From Dendrophyllia cribrosa (lineage: Eukaryota > Cnidaria > Anthozoa > Scleractinia > Dendrophylliidae), in contig JAJLRJ010000009.1 in the NCBI GenBank assembly GCA_024195265.1, positions 35,323,210 to 35,387,209 on the forward strand: 64,000 nucleotides of DNA, in the 5' to 3' direction. Position 1 is the first letter of the stretch. Every line of letters starts with the position of its first letter. A program made the position numbers and the translations under genes. The notes below the pieces were generated by a model. That model made no database searches and was not told the DNA's origin. It saw nothing but the letters and a program-made list of their open reading frames with translations. Shown here piece after piece: positions 21,863-32,884 of the stretch.

Positions 21863-22109
21863 CATGCCAGTAATAATATATGCGTGCATAAATTTGCATG
21901 CACCAATGTGACAAAAAGACGAAGAAACGTGACCCATTTTATACCTCATGCGCTTACTGCGCATGAGTAATTAATTAAATACAAAATAGAGACGAAAACA
22001 TTGCAATTGACGGGTAAAAAAGGTAAATAGAATAAAGGAAAAAATTGAAAAACAACCTAAATTAATAAATTCTCGAGACATGTGTCCAGCCGGATTTTTT
22101 AGGATCTTC

Positions 22110-22304
22110 TTAAAGTGCCATTTGGATCAAATTTCTGGAGGAATTCGTGTATTTACTTTCCCCTACAAACCGTGCATTAATTATGCATTGTTTTTCTTTA
22201 GACGTGCTATAATGTTTCGGCTCTTTCGACTTGTGCAGGGAAATTGCTGCATTTCTATCACCCTTTTTCTTACACCCATACACAATACATCGAGACCCTG
22301 ACAT
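22110..22304 (-). pseudogene. THAP-like zinc-finger first exon or remnant
   Basis: The frame starts at a good ATG with MSGSRCIVYGCKKKGDRNAA followed by ISLHKS. This matches the start of THAP DNA-binding domains (Cys-x4-Cys, then an ISLH/ISFH strand). After that the similarity stops in this frame. A nearby frame has FDPNGTL, like the NFNPxGRF part of THAP, so an indel or intron lies between. A perfect palindromic CRE sits about 95 bp upstream. It could be an expressed first exon or a dead copy; no downstream exons were traced. Confidence 0.35.
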
Positions 22305-22396
22305 TTTTTACCATACTGATTCGGAAAAACAGTCGAAACGAACAGGTTTTAGCTTGGGTAAATTCTCCTACATTAACTACTCATTTGAAGTTCCTG

Positions 22397-22424
22397 CAGC
22401 TCTCTGTGACGTCACAGAGAGCTG
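22397..22424. promoter_or_regulatory. 28-bp perfect palindrome centred on a CRE (TGACGTCA)
   Basis: CAGCTCTCTGTGAC is followed immediately by its reverse complement, placing a consensus cAMP-response element TGACGTCA at the centre. CREB/ATF-family bZIP dimers bind this site. It lies 93 bp upstream of the THAP-like ATG on the minus strand. Sequence is certain; regulatory function is inference. Confidence 0.5.
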
Positions 22425-22539
22425 GTGAGCTTTTCTTCACTAACCGCTGCAAATTTAATGGCGGCCGTGAAAATGGGAACTTAAGTCCGGAAAAAGCGAT
22501 CTTCCCGTGCTCTGATTAAAAAAATCGGTTTGGAGGGGT

Positions 22540-23428
22540 AAGTAAATGTACGATTTTCTTTTGAAATATTCCAAAATATCAACGTGTCAAAATTTGATCG
22601 AACTGGCACTTTATAATGATTAACGTACTGTTAGAATTCTTTTTAACTCTGTTTCAACAGTGTCCCATAATTTAATGCTTCTGTATAAAAACGATTGTTG
22701 TCCCGTGCCTACATCAGCTTACATCAAAGAATTTCAAGCTAAATCATGGTTATGTGAATGAGTTTGTTTACATTCGACGGACTTACAAAGCTATCTATAA
22801 CAGGCCAGTAAGAACGAATTTGAAAGTGAGAGGGCACGATCGACTGTTGTCGGCCGAGACCCCTTCAATATTTTCGACGGTGAAGTGGCAGTCTTCTTTT
22901 TTTTAATTTTCACCCGAAAAGTGGGGGTGGGGGGGGGGGGGGGGGGGGGGGGGGGAGGGGGAACGCGCCTACCCGGCCGCCCTACTCCTACGGGCCTGTA
23001 TAAGATATTTAGGGGCAAGTCTATTCGTACACGAGTACAGTGTACAGTATTACTGACGTAAAAGTTGTCAGATGATTACTTAGCTGATTCCAATACAAGT
23101 GGCCAGGAACCTGCATGGATCTAATAAGAGGCATGGCGGCCGATTTGAAAGTTTGAAAATTTTGTGCTAGAGCAGCATTAGAGAGGAGTAAGTTCCAGTT
23201 CTGGTTGTCCTAGGCAAAAAAAGACGAGCTGATCTGGAGCAGGTTTAAAGAAGGCTGTATAGATGCAAAAAAAAAATAGCGTTGAAAAAACGTTATTACC
23301 TGAACTCAAAGTGACTTTTTAATCCCTACTCTCAAGACCAAATTTTCAAAGGAAGTAGACTAAAATACAAAAATATATCGAGGCAAAATAAGTTGAATCG
23401 CTCGTGTTTTTGACATTTTGATGGACTT
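22540..23428. other. No gene recognised; poly-G run
   Basis: Holds a G run at about 22923-22965 that makes any minus-strand frame Pro-rich and meaningless. The rest is unrecognised AT-rich DNA leading to the LTR element. Confidence 0.45.
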
Positions 23429-23570
23429 TGTAGTGTCCTGTGTACATCTGGGACTATCTTAACGCAGGAAACGGCGGGTCACATGACCAAAACGAGTGTA
23501 CGAGTGTGGGTGAAGAGTGAGTGGTTGTTATTCGAGTGGAGCTGTACGTAGCGGTGGGAAATACATTACA
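23429..23570 (+). repeat. 5' LTR (142 bp)
   Basis: Begins TGTAGTGTCCTGTGTACATC and ends ATTACA. Matches the 3' LTR except at two positions (a T/C near 23449 and a T/C near 23522). Very short for an LTR. Confidence 0.9.
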
Positions 23571-23571
23571 T

Positions 23572-23589
23572 TGGCGACGAGGATGGTTG
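23572..23589 (+). promoter_or_regulatory. Putative primer-binding site
   Basis: TGGCGACGAGGATGG begins one base after the LTR end. It starts with TGG, the complement of the tRNA CCA tail, as Gypsy primer sites do. Which tRNA primes it cannot be decided here. Confidence 0.55.
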
Positions 23590-23593
23590 AAAT

Positions 23594-24166
23594 ATGACCG
23601 AGAAACATTTACAGCCGTTGGATTTGACCGGACCTGCTTCGCAAGTCGCGGAGAGGTGGAAAAGATGGAAGCGTGCGTTCGAATATTATGCCGAAGGAAA
23701 GGGCATCGAAGCTGCTCGTAAGAAGACATCTCAACTCTTACATTTAGCCGGGATGGAAGTGCAGGATATATTTGAAGACTTGCAAGATCCTGGTCCTATT
23801 CCATCGTCGGGCGACAACGCTTATAAAATCGCTATTCGCAAGTTGGATTCCTACTTTCGAGTTGAGGAGAATATTCCCTACGAACGCCATGTTTTTCGGC
23901 AGTTGGTACCGCGGGATGCGGTCAATATGAGGCAAGGAAACAGGGATGAGAAAAACAGAAAGTGCTACAATTGTGGAAAAGAGGGCCATCTGGCCAGGGA
24001 TTGCCCAGCAAGAGGAGATATATGCGACAATTGTGGAAGAGGGGGACATCTGGCCAGGGATAGGAACTGTCCAGCAAGGGGAAAGATATGTGCGAAGTGT
24101 GGGAGGTATGGTCATTTTGCATTGCGTTGTCGAGGAGGGAGTTCTAATTGTCCAACGGGTATTTAA
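23594..24166 (+). pseudogene. Gag, nucleocapsid intact but capsid probably deleted
   Basis: A 190-residue frame starting at ATG shortly after the primer site. The N-terminal half (WKRWKRAFEYY, then LLHLAGMEVQDIFEDL) is Gypsy capsid-like. The C-terminal half has zinc knuckles for RNA binding: CYNCGKEGHLARDC, a second with two extra residues before the last Cys, and CAKCGRYGHFALRC. The protein is much shorter than usual Gypsy Gag, and the capsid jumps abruptly from FRQLVPRD to the knuckle region, so an internal deletion is likely. The protease frame follows in the -1 frame with a 19-bp overlap, a normal arrangement for a gag-pol shift. Confidence 0.75.
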
Positions 24167-24873
24167 CCACAGGAAAAGCGGGCCAGCGACAGAGGGCTTC
24201 TGGCGGATATCCACGTCACAATGCTAATTTCGTGGGGGATCAACAGATATCAGATAACGAGGAGGACTTTGCTTTTGCATTTAGAGTGACTGAGGATCCG
24301 GAAGAGACATGCAATGTAACTAATTGTAAAGAACCTGTCCTAGAAGTAAGCATTGAGGGCATCACAACAGGAGTGCTTATTGATTCCGGCTCAGTAAGCA
24401 ACCTCATGGGGATAAAGGAATTTGAGCAACTTAGGTCTCAAGGCCTTAAGGCAAAGATGGAGGACTGCCACAAACGGCTGTATGGTTATGGTGGAAAGGA
24501 GTTGGAAGTAATTGGCCAGATCCAAGTTGAGGTTTCAGTGGGTGATACGGGAGTAGTTTCACACTTTGTGGTTGTCAAGAGTGGAAGGTGTCTGCTAGGC
24601 CATATAACTTCAAAAGCGCTGGGTCTGCTTCGAATTGGTCTTGGGGCCAGTGGTGAATATGCACAATGCAATGTTGTCGGTGAGGATTTCGCTTCGGCTC
24701 TTCAGGCCAAGTACCCGAAGGTTTTTGACGGTGTTGGAAAGCTTAGGGATTACAAGTTGAAACTACACACGGACTCGAAGGTGACTCCGATAGCTCAGAA
24801 GCCAAGGCGTGTCCCGTTCGCACTGCGAGAGAAGGTAATGCGAAAGTGGAAGACCTCATTTCCAAGGATATAG
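24148..24873 (+). pseudogene. Protease and start of reverse transcriptase
   Basis: A 241-codon frame with the aspartic protease signature VLIDSGS (D79-S-G81) and a flap/hydrophobic region ending near GRCLLG. Then the RT entry segment YPKVFDGVGKL follows, ending in a PRRVPFALREKV motif. The frame is lost just afterwards: RT continues in another frame from about 24846, so an indel lies near 24835-24850. The protease cleaves Gag-Pol in active elements. Confidence 0.75.
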
Positions 24874-26510
24874 TTGAGCGGGTCGATGGGCCGACGTCGT
24901 GGATAAGTCCTGTTGTGGTGGCGCCGAAGGCATCAGGGGATATCAGGCTGTGTGTAGACATGCGGAAAGCGAATGAGGCCATCATTCGTGAAAGGATACC
25001 CATACCGACAGTAGATGAAGTACTAGAGAACCTCAATGGTAGTGCCGTGTTCTCAAAACTGGATCTCCGTCTGGGATTTCACCAAATCGAGTTGGACGAG
25101 GACTCCAGAGACATTACCACATTTGCTACACATGATGGGTTATTCAGGTACAAGAGACTGAGTTTCGGAGTAAATTCTGCACCTGAAAAGTATCAACAGA
25201 TTATAAGACAAGTGGTCTCAGACATTGACGGGGTTCAGAACATCGCTGATGATTTGATAGTACATGGCAGGGACAATGAAGAACATGACCGGAGTCTCCA
25301 CAGAGTGATACAGTGATTGGAGGAAAAGAATCTTACTCTCAACCCTGAAAAGTGCCGGTTCCGAATGGGCAAGGTGGTCTTCATGGGGCTCCTAGTGTCA
25401 AAGTATGGTATCGGTCCAACGGAGGAGAAGGTCCGTGCTGTGCTTGAGTCGAGTCGTCCGACTACGCCGACAGAGGTCAGAAGTTTTCTTGGGATGGTTG
25501 GCTTCAGTGCACGTTTTATTCCCAATTTCGCAACACTTGCAGAACCTTTACGAGCAGTTTCCAGGCAGGGTGTACCCTTTGTATGGGGCAGCGAGCAAGA
25601 CAAGTCGTTTCAGGAACTGAAAAAGCGGTTAGCCAAAGCACCTGTTCTTGCCTATTTTGACAAAGATGCGCACACTCGAGTGATAGCTGATGCGAGTCCC
25701 GTGGGGCTAGGTGCGGTGTTGGTCCAAGAAAAGAATGGTGAAGGTCGAGCCGTTTGCTACGCGAGCAGGAGCCTTAGCAGTGTGGAAAGGAGGTACAGCC
25801 AGACAGAGAAGGAAGCGCTAGCATTAGTGTGGGCCTGCGAACGATTCAATTTGTACTTGTTTGGGCTACAGACCTTTGATTTGGTGACAGACCATGAGGC
25901 CTTGACGGTGATCTATTCCAGGGGATCAAAACCATCAGCACGCATTGAGCGATGGGTGTTGAGACTGCAGCCATATAACTATAAGGTATGCTGTGTCAAG
26001 TCGAAAGATAATATTGCAGACGCCTTGTCACGTTTGACAACGATCCCAGCATCAACGAAGTATCGTCAGGATGATGAGCACATTCGGATGGTTACCCTTG
26101 AAGCAGTGCCTGTAGCGCTTAAGATTCAGGAGATAGAGAGTGTCTCAGCGGAAGATGAAGAGTTGCAAATAGTGCGTAATTGCCTTGTTAGTGGAAACTG
26201 GGAGAAAGCCCCAAAGCCATATGTGATGGTACGCAAAGAACTGACTTTCATTGGTCACGTTATCTTGCGCGGAACGAGAATTGTGATTCCCAAGGTGTTG
26301 AGGCAGAGAATTGTGGAACTGGCGCATGAAGGTCACCAGGGGATAGTGAAGATGAAGGAGAGACTGAGGAGTAAGGTGTGGTGGCCGGGTGTTGATAGGG
26401 AAGCGGAACGCAAGTGCCGAGAATGCAATGGCTGTCAACTCGTCACAAAGGAGACTGTGACTCCACCGGTGAAAACGACGAAAATGCCAGAAAGGCCATG
26501 GCAAGATCTA
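24846..26510 (+). pseudogene. Reverse transcriptase, RNase H and integrase zinc domain, with internal stop
   Basis: The frame carries RT motifs LCVDMRKAN, KLDLRLGFHQI (D73), SFGVNSAPEKYQ and IADDLIVHG (D135-D136). It is then interrupted by a single in-frame TGA at 25314-25316. The same frame continues with the RT thumb and RNase H (VIADASPVGLGA, EKEALALVWACE, TDHEAL) and the integrase HHCC zinc domain (HEGHQG, then CRECNGCQ). It runs into the inserted MITE at 26511. The reading frame is otherwise well preserved. Confidence 0.85.
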
Positions 26511-26774
26511 CAAGCAATTGCAAAAAGAGTTGAGACATTGTGTACTGTAGTGCATATATCGAGGATAACATGGTTTTCAACAAGTCCGCACCCCCTCCCC
26601 CCTTATCAATGTTGTACCAGATCAAAAATGCCATTCAAACTAACAGTCATCAACATTGGAAGGGGGAGGGGGGTCAGTAGCACATTGCATTGATTTGATT
26701 TGTGTTACGCGGTCGCTTTTATACGGAATGAACACTATTTTTGGAAAGTGTCTCAACCTTTTTGCAACTGCTTG
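26511..26774. mobile_element. 264-bp Tc1/mariner-like MITE inserted in the integrase
   Basis: Inverted ends CAAGCAATTGCAAAAAGAGT and, at the right, the complement of CAAGCAGTTGCAAAAAGGTT, each followed by TGAGACA. TA flanks both sides (26509-26510 and 26775-26776), the signature of Tc1/mariner targets. The insertion plus one TA adds 266 bp, a shift of 2 mod 3, which exactly accounts for the frame change between the integrase zinc domain and core. A related end is seen at 39236-39266. Confidence 0.88.
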
Positions 26775-26776
26775 TA

Positions 26777-27721
26777 GCATTGGACTTACTTGGTCCAATG
26801 CCAACTGGAGAACACTTGCTAGTCTTAGTGGACTACTTCAGCCGATGGGTAGAGGTTGACATAATTAAATCTACCACCTCGGAGGTGATTGTCAAGTGCC
26901 TAGACAAGCAGTTTTCTAGATATGGGGTACCCAGTACGCTGAGAACAGACAACGGAGCCAACCTGGTGTCTGTAGAAATGGAAGAGTATTTGAACGAGAT
27001 GGGCATCAAGCATAGATTGACCACACCACTCTGGCCAAGAGCAAACGGAGAAGTCGAGAGACAAAATCGTTCCATTTTGAAAGCAATGAGAGTCGCCCAT
27101 GCTGAGAAGAGAGACTGGAGATGGGAGTTGAACAAGTTCCTTCTAGCATATCGTTCCACTCCACACACAACGACTGGCAAGAGCCCAGCAGAATTACTGT
27201 ACGGGAGGAAAATGTTCACCAAATTACCAGAACTGACTGACTTGAATGAACCTGAGGAGCTGGGACATCAGCAAACTAGAGATCGCGACGCAGAGAGAAA
27301 GCAAATTGGTGCAGATCATGTTGACAGGAGGCACCAGGCCGCGGAGAAGGACATACAAAAGGGGGATGTTGTACTACTGGAGAAGAGGAAGGAGAATAAG
27401 TTGTCGCCACACTATGAGAAAGAGCCATATCAAGTGACAGCACGTTATGGGGATCAGGTCCAGTTGAAGTCACCGCAAGGCGTGGAGTACAAGCGAAACA
27501 TCCAGCATGTCAAGCGGTTTGTGACTCCGGTAAAAGAGCCAGAGGAACCTGCAGCGGTACCGGGTGAGCAGACATATGGACAAGTCACACCCTGCCCGGA
27601 GATGAGTGCAAGTGCAAGTCCAGTGGAAGATCGGGTTCCAATCTGGCCACAGCCTCTACCAAGAAGATCTGGGAGAGTCAGTCGACCTTCCGAGAGATTT
27701 AAGGACTATGTTGCCACTTAG
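26777..27721 (+). pseudogene. Integrase catalytic core and C-terminal region
   Basis: The frame continues integrase after the MITE. It has the DDE triad: D in LVLVDYFSRW, D in LRTDNGAN, and E in GEVERQNR with 35 residues between the last two (DX35E). Next come the LAYRSTPH..TGKSPAELL block and a GPY/F-like chromatin-interaction region (YEKEPYQVTARYGDQVQLK). The tail is Pro/Arg-rich and ends at 27721. An ATG at 26741 lies inside the MITE and is not a real start. Confidence 0.85.
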
Positions 27722-27878
27722 GGGTGGCTGTGACATTGCTGTGACAGTAGCAACTTTAATAATTATTGTGCATTTACAAATGCTTCTATTTGCTTTAGGG
27801 ACTTTGTTGACATTATCTATAGTTATATATGTTATTTACCCTACTTATGTTTGTAAGCGGAGAAAGAGGAAGATGTAG
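27720..27878 (+). other. Hydrophobic frame with basic tail at the 3' end of the Gypsy element
   Basis: In a frame different from integrase, the stretch before the 3' LTR reads two hydrophobic segments (VTVATLIIIVHLQMLLFAL, then LLTLSIVIYVIYPTYV) and ends CKRRKRKM at a stop just inside the LTR. This resembles a membrane anchor with a basic cytoplasmic end. It could be a chance reading of T-rich DNA before the polypurine tract or a remnant of an extra 3' ORF. No start of its own is evident. Confidence 0.25.
27855..27873 (+). promoter_or_regulatory. Polypurine tract
   Basis: AAGCGGAGAAAGAGGAAGA, purine-rich except one base, directly abuts the 3' LTR. It would prime plus-strand DNA synthesis. 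Confidence 0.8.
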
Positions 27879-28015
27879 TGTCCTGTGTACATCCGGGACT
27901 ATCTTAACGCAGGAAACGGCGGGTCACATGACCAAAACGAGTGTACGAGTGTGGGTGAAGAGTGAGCGGTTGTTATTCGAGTGGAGCTGTACGTAGCGGT
28001 GGGAAATACATTACA
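27874..28015 (+). repeat. 3' LTR (142 bp)
   Basis: Matches the 5' LTR with two substitutions. Followed by an ATTAC pentanucleotide repeat to about 28030 that blurs the outer edge. Confidence 0.9.
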
Positions 28016-28030
28016 TTACATTACATTACA

Positions 28031-29700
28031 GACCTCTGAAGAACTCATAAATCTATGCAGCTACGCAGTTCAAGTCCGAAATCAATCCATGTAACATAAG
28101 CTGTGCCCTCTTGAGTTCACTAGTCTTTGATCTGCAAAGAGAATGCGCCCCAATGCAAATTGCAAATTCGGCCGCCATATTGGTGTACCAGTGTGGTACA
28201 CCAAAATTGCGGATGCATACACATTTCTCTTATTTTCGAAATATTATTTTCCCTATACCATAACACGGTTATTAAAAAATCATCGGGCTTCAAAATTTTG
28301 CCAAGTCGTTTGATTTGGGAGTTCGCCGCAGCATCCTATCTCTGGTGTTGCTCTCAAGTTCAGAAAAATAAACTGCTTACCCAGATGAAAACGATCTGTG
28401 AATTTGTTTTTTCTGGAAATCCCAGTATTCAAAATGGTTCTAATGACGTCATTTTACGTCGCCGCTGTATCATGCGGAGGGCATGACAGACTATCTATTA
28501 AAGTTATAACGAGGTTGTTATATTGTAAAACAGCAAACACCCGAGCAGATGATCTCCGACACTTCGACACTTCGACTCTTCGCGTCCTCAGGTCGCGTTC
28601 ATAGCGTAGGTCTACCTCACCTGTATTCCAACACCCACCCTCCTAACAGGGCTTGCTCGTAGGCTAGGTTCTTTGTCAACGAAAATTTGTTGTCTTCACT
28701 GCATGTGCAATGCCCTCTCGGTTGGTCTCCAGTTACCTCGTTTTGATTTCGTTTTTCGCCTCGCCTTGTTTTGATTGTGGGACCTGAAGATACACGATCT
28801 TTCACTACGAATGGCGACTCAGCAACTTCCCCAGAAAAGCCAAAAACATACACTTCGTTGTGAACAATAATCATTTGGCTCGTCCCTTTACATAACTGCA
28901 GCTAAAAATACACTAACGGTTTTTTCAATTCTTTTAAGGCAGTTAGATGTTGATACGTGTTCACACATGTCTTCTCTCATTGCATATTGTCTCCAGTGAA
29001 GTCGAGTCATTTTACCAAGACCTTATGAAAATTAATAAGTTTCATTTTAAGCTAGCTGGTACATGGCAAACAAGCCTCTTCCTTTGACAAGACTTACAGA
29101 CATTTTTCCATTTTTATCTAAGCAAAATCCAGTCATGCGGGATTAAAGCAAATCAATTGTTTGCCTTGATTTCAGACATGCGTCTTATTAAATTCGGTCA
29201 TCTTATTTTACTCAACTCTACATGATCCTCAAGTGTTATACACGAGTTGATTTTTGAAATCGAGTTCGCGTGCTTTAGATAACTACTTTTTACACCAAAT
29301 GTATTCCTAAAGGCTCCTTGTTTCCTAGTCAGCAAAATTGCAACGCCGAGGAAGAAGACCGGAGAATTCTGGGAACTGGACGACTCGTACTTGATCTCGT
29401 ACTCGTAGTCAAACCTAAAGGTCACGTGTCAAGATTGACTAATCAGACTGATATTTTGGAACGAGGTTCTTTTAATAATGGTTATACTCGTCAGGTATTC
29501 TTCGTACCATCTCCTTTTTTACCACTCCCTATTTTCTCAATCACAACATTTTTTCCTTTGCGGACCATCTTTTCCTTTACTCTACCGGCAATATGAATGC
29601 CTGAAACAGGCTAAACTGGCGGTGATAAGTCAACCAATATCCTTCCGCTTCTGCGTATGCAATGCACCAGGCACATTTGACTAGAAAATGTGTTTTTTTC
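28031..29700. other. No gene recognised
   Basis: Between the LTR element and the three-exon receptor. Contains a small palindrome (GGTGTACCAGTGTGGTACAC, near 28180) and unrecognised short frames (for example 28617-28874 minus). Nothing else supported. Confidence 0.45.
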
Positions 29701-29737
29701 GCATTCTTTTTACGAGAGGTATGTTATCCTTTCATGG

Positions 29738-32006
29738 CTATTGACTCAGAACGCTCTGACGGCCCCGTGCTAACTGAGACCTGCTTTCAATCCCGTTTTC
29801 AACAAAGTCTTCGTTTTCATATGACGTGACGTCGACGTCTCTTTCTACACGCTGGGGCCTAGTAGTGCGCGCTGTCGGCACGACTGCATTCCGTGTGCAC
29901 CGCGTTCTGCACAACACCATTCTCTTTAAGCGCGTGCTAAACGGCGTGCTGTGTAACGTGTACACAATGGGATTGACGCACGAGTTGAAGGTGACAAGCA
30001 GGATTCCTAGCTGATCAGCTGGCGTGTCCGGTGTCACATGGTCGGTGAAGAGGAGCAGAATAAATATAACACTGTTTGGGATCCAAGTCAAGATGTAAAT
30101 AACGCTGATAACTAAGGTCATCCTGGTAACTTTTCTCCTAGTTGAGAGATCAGCAAGCAAACAATTTAAGGTGAAGTAGTTAGAAGACAAATGACAATAC
30201 CCACATTAAAGACAGAAAAGGTTCTTCATACTCTTTTAATTTACTCTAATTCAAGAAGATGAATTCATCACAAAATTACGCAATGAAACAGATAGGTCAA
30301 CTTATCCAGAAAGGAAACATTGTGGTTTGGACTATTGCGCGCAAGCTAATAACGCAAGAAATCAAGCGCAGTAGGGATGTGCAATGAAATAACTCTGGCT
30401 CCCTATCAAGAGTTTGGCATTTGCTCACCTAACTTTTCCATTTGTCACTCTTCCAGGAGGCTCAGTCTTCCATATTTTACGAACAACCTGCATGTACAGA
30501 TATCCCATAATAATCACGGGAACTACAGCAGTTGATAGGACCCACCAAACAGCCCTGACTTGACCAAGATAGGGATTTGGCCAGGCTACGACACAACGCT
30601 TAGCTTTATCACTGTAGCGAAACAAGACAAAGGTTGGAATTTGCCAGGCGAAGGCATAAAGCCAGAACGCCACGACAATGGATTTTAACTTTGTGGCTAT
30701 AAATCCAGTCTGATGATGCAAAGGGTGTAATACGGCATAATATCTCTCGACAGCAATCAAAACAAGGAACAATACCGATGCTAATATCCCTGCCCACATC
30801 AGGGTTCCACCAGTCAACAATGAGCAAGCGACGTGGGCTGCAGTGCCGTGAAGATTCTCAAAAGGGTTGTTGATAAGAAACCTAAAAATGACAAGATGTG
30901 TTAATCATTGATAAGTCAGCCCAGTTTCGAAATGTGACCCAGAGGACACGTTATAAGTTTGGTCAAAGTTTGGCTTTTGTAACTAACTGTCTACTAAAGA
31001 GCAAAGGACTGAAAAAGCTTTCTACGAACTGACTACTACATGATATTCACGAGTCATCTAGAAAAATCTAAAAGACGTATGCGTGTTGTATAAAACATCA
31101 ACATGGGCTGTAGAAGCTTATCTCTTTCCCAGGGGTAGGGACATTTAATCGCTTAATATGAACCTTGGATAGGGCATTTAAACTACATTTTTGGCTCGAT
31201 TTGATCGGTACATAAAGGTCCCTGATAAAAAAATTAACGTAAACTTAAAGGAGCTATGCAGAGGCTGTGGTGCGTTTTGAAACGTGGAGGGGGCTCATCG
31301 TGCACCATGCCAAGCAAAAAAAACAAAAAAAACAATCCAAAACAAATCCCCCCCAAGAAAATCAGCAGTTGATTGGCTTCTCGAACACAGTTAAAAAAAA
31401 TTGCTACAACATATTATTTCGCCAAGCGCGATCCTGATGAAACTATTTGACTATTACACTGAATATTTATTTATTTATTTATTTTATAGTTTTTGCTGCG
31501 CTAGCGATATTTTCGGTACCGAAACGTGCCCTCCCCCCCCCCCCACCAAAAAAAAAACAAAAACATTTTCGTCTGGGGGGCTATAGCCCCCTCCTCTTCC
31601 CCCCTCCCCCCTCCCCCCTCCCACCAGTAACCTTTAAGTACACCTGTGGTTCGGGTTGTGACGTCATCAGGCCACGCCCAATGTCACGTGACCCAAAACA
31701 GAAGTAAAATTGCACTTGATTTAGCTCTGCATAGCAACCGCATTACTTAGCAACGGAATAGTGTAATGGGCCCTTAAAGTAACACTAAAAATGGTGAAAT
31801 AGTCCCTTTATAGTTATGCCAAACAATGACCTGAATATGGAGAAGAAGCCAGCAATCATATCAGCAACTGCCAAGTTGACAAGCAGGAAGTTCATCATTG
31901 TTCTCATGGTTTTATTTTTGAGTACAACAAGGCAGACGAGCGAGTTACCAAGCAGATTAATTCCCACCATAACAGAGCAGATGGCTAGTATTACTCGGTG
32001 TACCAT
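29738..32006 (-). CDS. Class A GPCR (neuropeptide-receptor-like), three exons
   Basis: Exons are 32006-31831, 30881-30429 and 30137-29738 (1029 nt, 342 residues). Junctions fit in sequence and phase: donor AG/GTCATT with acceptor TTTTTAG/G, then donor AG/GTGAGC with acceptor CAACTAG/G; both introns split an Arg codon. Exon 1 holds TM1-TM2 (GINLLGNSLVCLVVL, NLAVADM). Exon 2 holds TM3-TM5 with ERY (IAVERYYAVLHPL), the loop-2 Cys (RCVVAWP) and VIIMGYLY. Exon 3 holds TM6 (ILTWIPNSV), TM7 (NSCVNPIVYTLHS) and a polar tail. It is a diverged relative of the five receptors downstream, the only one with introns inside the helices. Start is the ATG shared with their pre-TM1 position. Ligand unknown; some doubt remains over unseen 5' exons. 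Confidence 0.85.
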
Positions 32007-32219
32007 GCTGGACAGGATTCATTTGATGAGCCCACTTTTCGTTAACATTTCGCTGTTCGTGTAATATTATAAATTAAAGCTTTCCTACGAGAAAAAAAGA
32101 TATTACAAAGTAAAGTTTGATATTGTTTATGAAAGAAAGAAATAAACAAACATGCATAATAACAAATAAAAGCAAAACATAAAAAAAACGCCTCAAAGAA
32201 ATTGTACTCATAAGAGATA

Positions 32220-32875
32220 GGCCACTTCGAAAAATACCATAATATTCTTTTATGTGCAGGCTCAGCCTCACCGGGGTGTAATTATTCAAGTCTCCTTTGT
32301 TAGAATCATGATGGCACAATGGGATTCAGAGTACATGTAGGAACGCTAGGACGTACCACAGGACGAAATAACGACTTTAAGTGCAAGTAAAGGTTCATTA
32401 AAGAAAACTTAAAGAACAATTTCGACTATCTTTAAGTGCACCGTAAATTACTTAAATAAGCCTTTACTTGACAACACTTAAAGCTAGTAATGAACAATTT
32501 AAGTTGCCTTTAAGGGTCTTTAAGTTGTTGAAAAGTTGAATTAAAGATAACGTAAAGGTTCTTAAACACATATTAAAGATACTTACTTACTTTAATACAT
32601 TTAAGAGTATTTACGTCTCAATTTAAAGATTTTCGATACGTTTAAGTAAAATTTAATTTTCTCTTAAAGATTAGTAAATTCATTATTTCGTCCTGTGGTA
32701 CATGTAGCATTGTGTGTTCGTATACAAATGTGCACCGTATGCAAATTGCCAAGAAGTTGAAGCATAGCACGTGCAGTTTGTGCTGAAAACAAAAGAAATT
32801 GGAAAAATCAGGCTTACATCAAGCACTACCCAAACCTGCACTTTAAAGAGTATTATGGTATTTTTCGAAGTGGCC
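32220..32875. mobile_element. MITE with ~30-bp inverted ends, carrying a nested MITE
   Basis: GGCCACTTCGAAAAATACCA at the left is repeated in reverse complement at the right edge. Inside, 32353-32701 is a second element with ends GTACCACAGGACGAAATAA and its complement, its interior dense in CTTTAAG/TTTAAAG motifs. So one MITE sits in another, just upstream of the three-exon receptor. Confidence 0.7.
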
Positions 32876-32884
32876 CATATATTC

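Larger units (their letters stand above)
23429..28015 (+). mobile_element. Ty3/Gypsy LTR retrotransposon, complete layout but inactivated
   Basis: The layout is 5' LTR, primer-binding region, gag with zinc knuckles, protease, reverse transcriptase, RNase H, integrase, polypurine tract, 3' LTR. Domain order (RT-RH before integrase) is Ty3/Gypsy. The LTRs differ at only 2 of 142 positions, so insertion is fairly recent. Nevertheless it has a gag that looks internally deleted, a frameshift at the start of RT, a stop codon between RT and RNase H, and a MITE inside integrase. No convincing target duplication was found; the right edge runs into an ATTAC repeat (28006-28030). Confidence 0.92.

Noticed and set aside
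21483..21906. Open frames of 124-125 residues across the TTTCGG array
   Set aside because: Same cause: stop-free simple repeat read in three frames, no family motif outside the repeat.
23454..24214. Minus-strand frames opposite gag (91 and 156 residues)
   Set aside because: Antisense readings of the Gypsy gag; the sense strand has clear zinc knuckles.
31401..31707. Frames with a hydrophobic start and Pro run
   Set aside because: They lie in intron 1 of the three-exon receptor and run through homopolymer C and A tracts.
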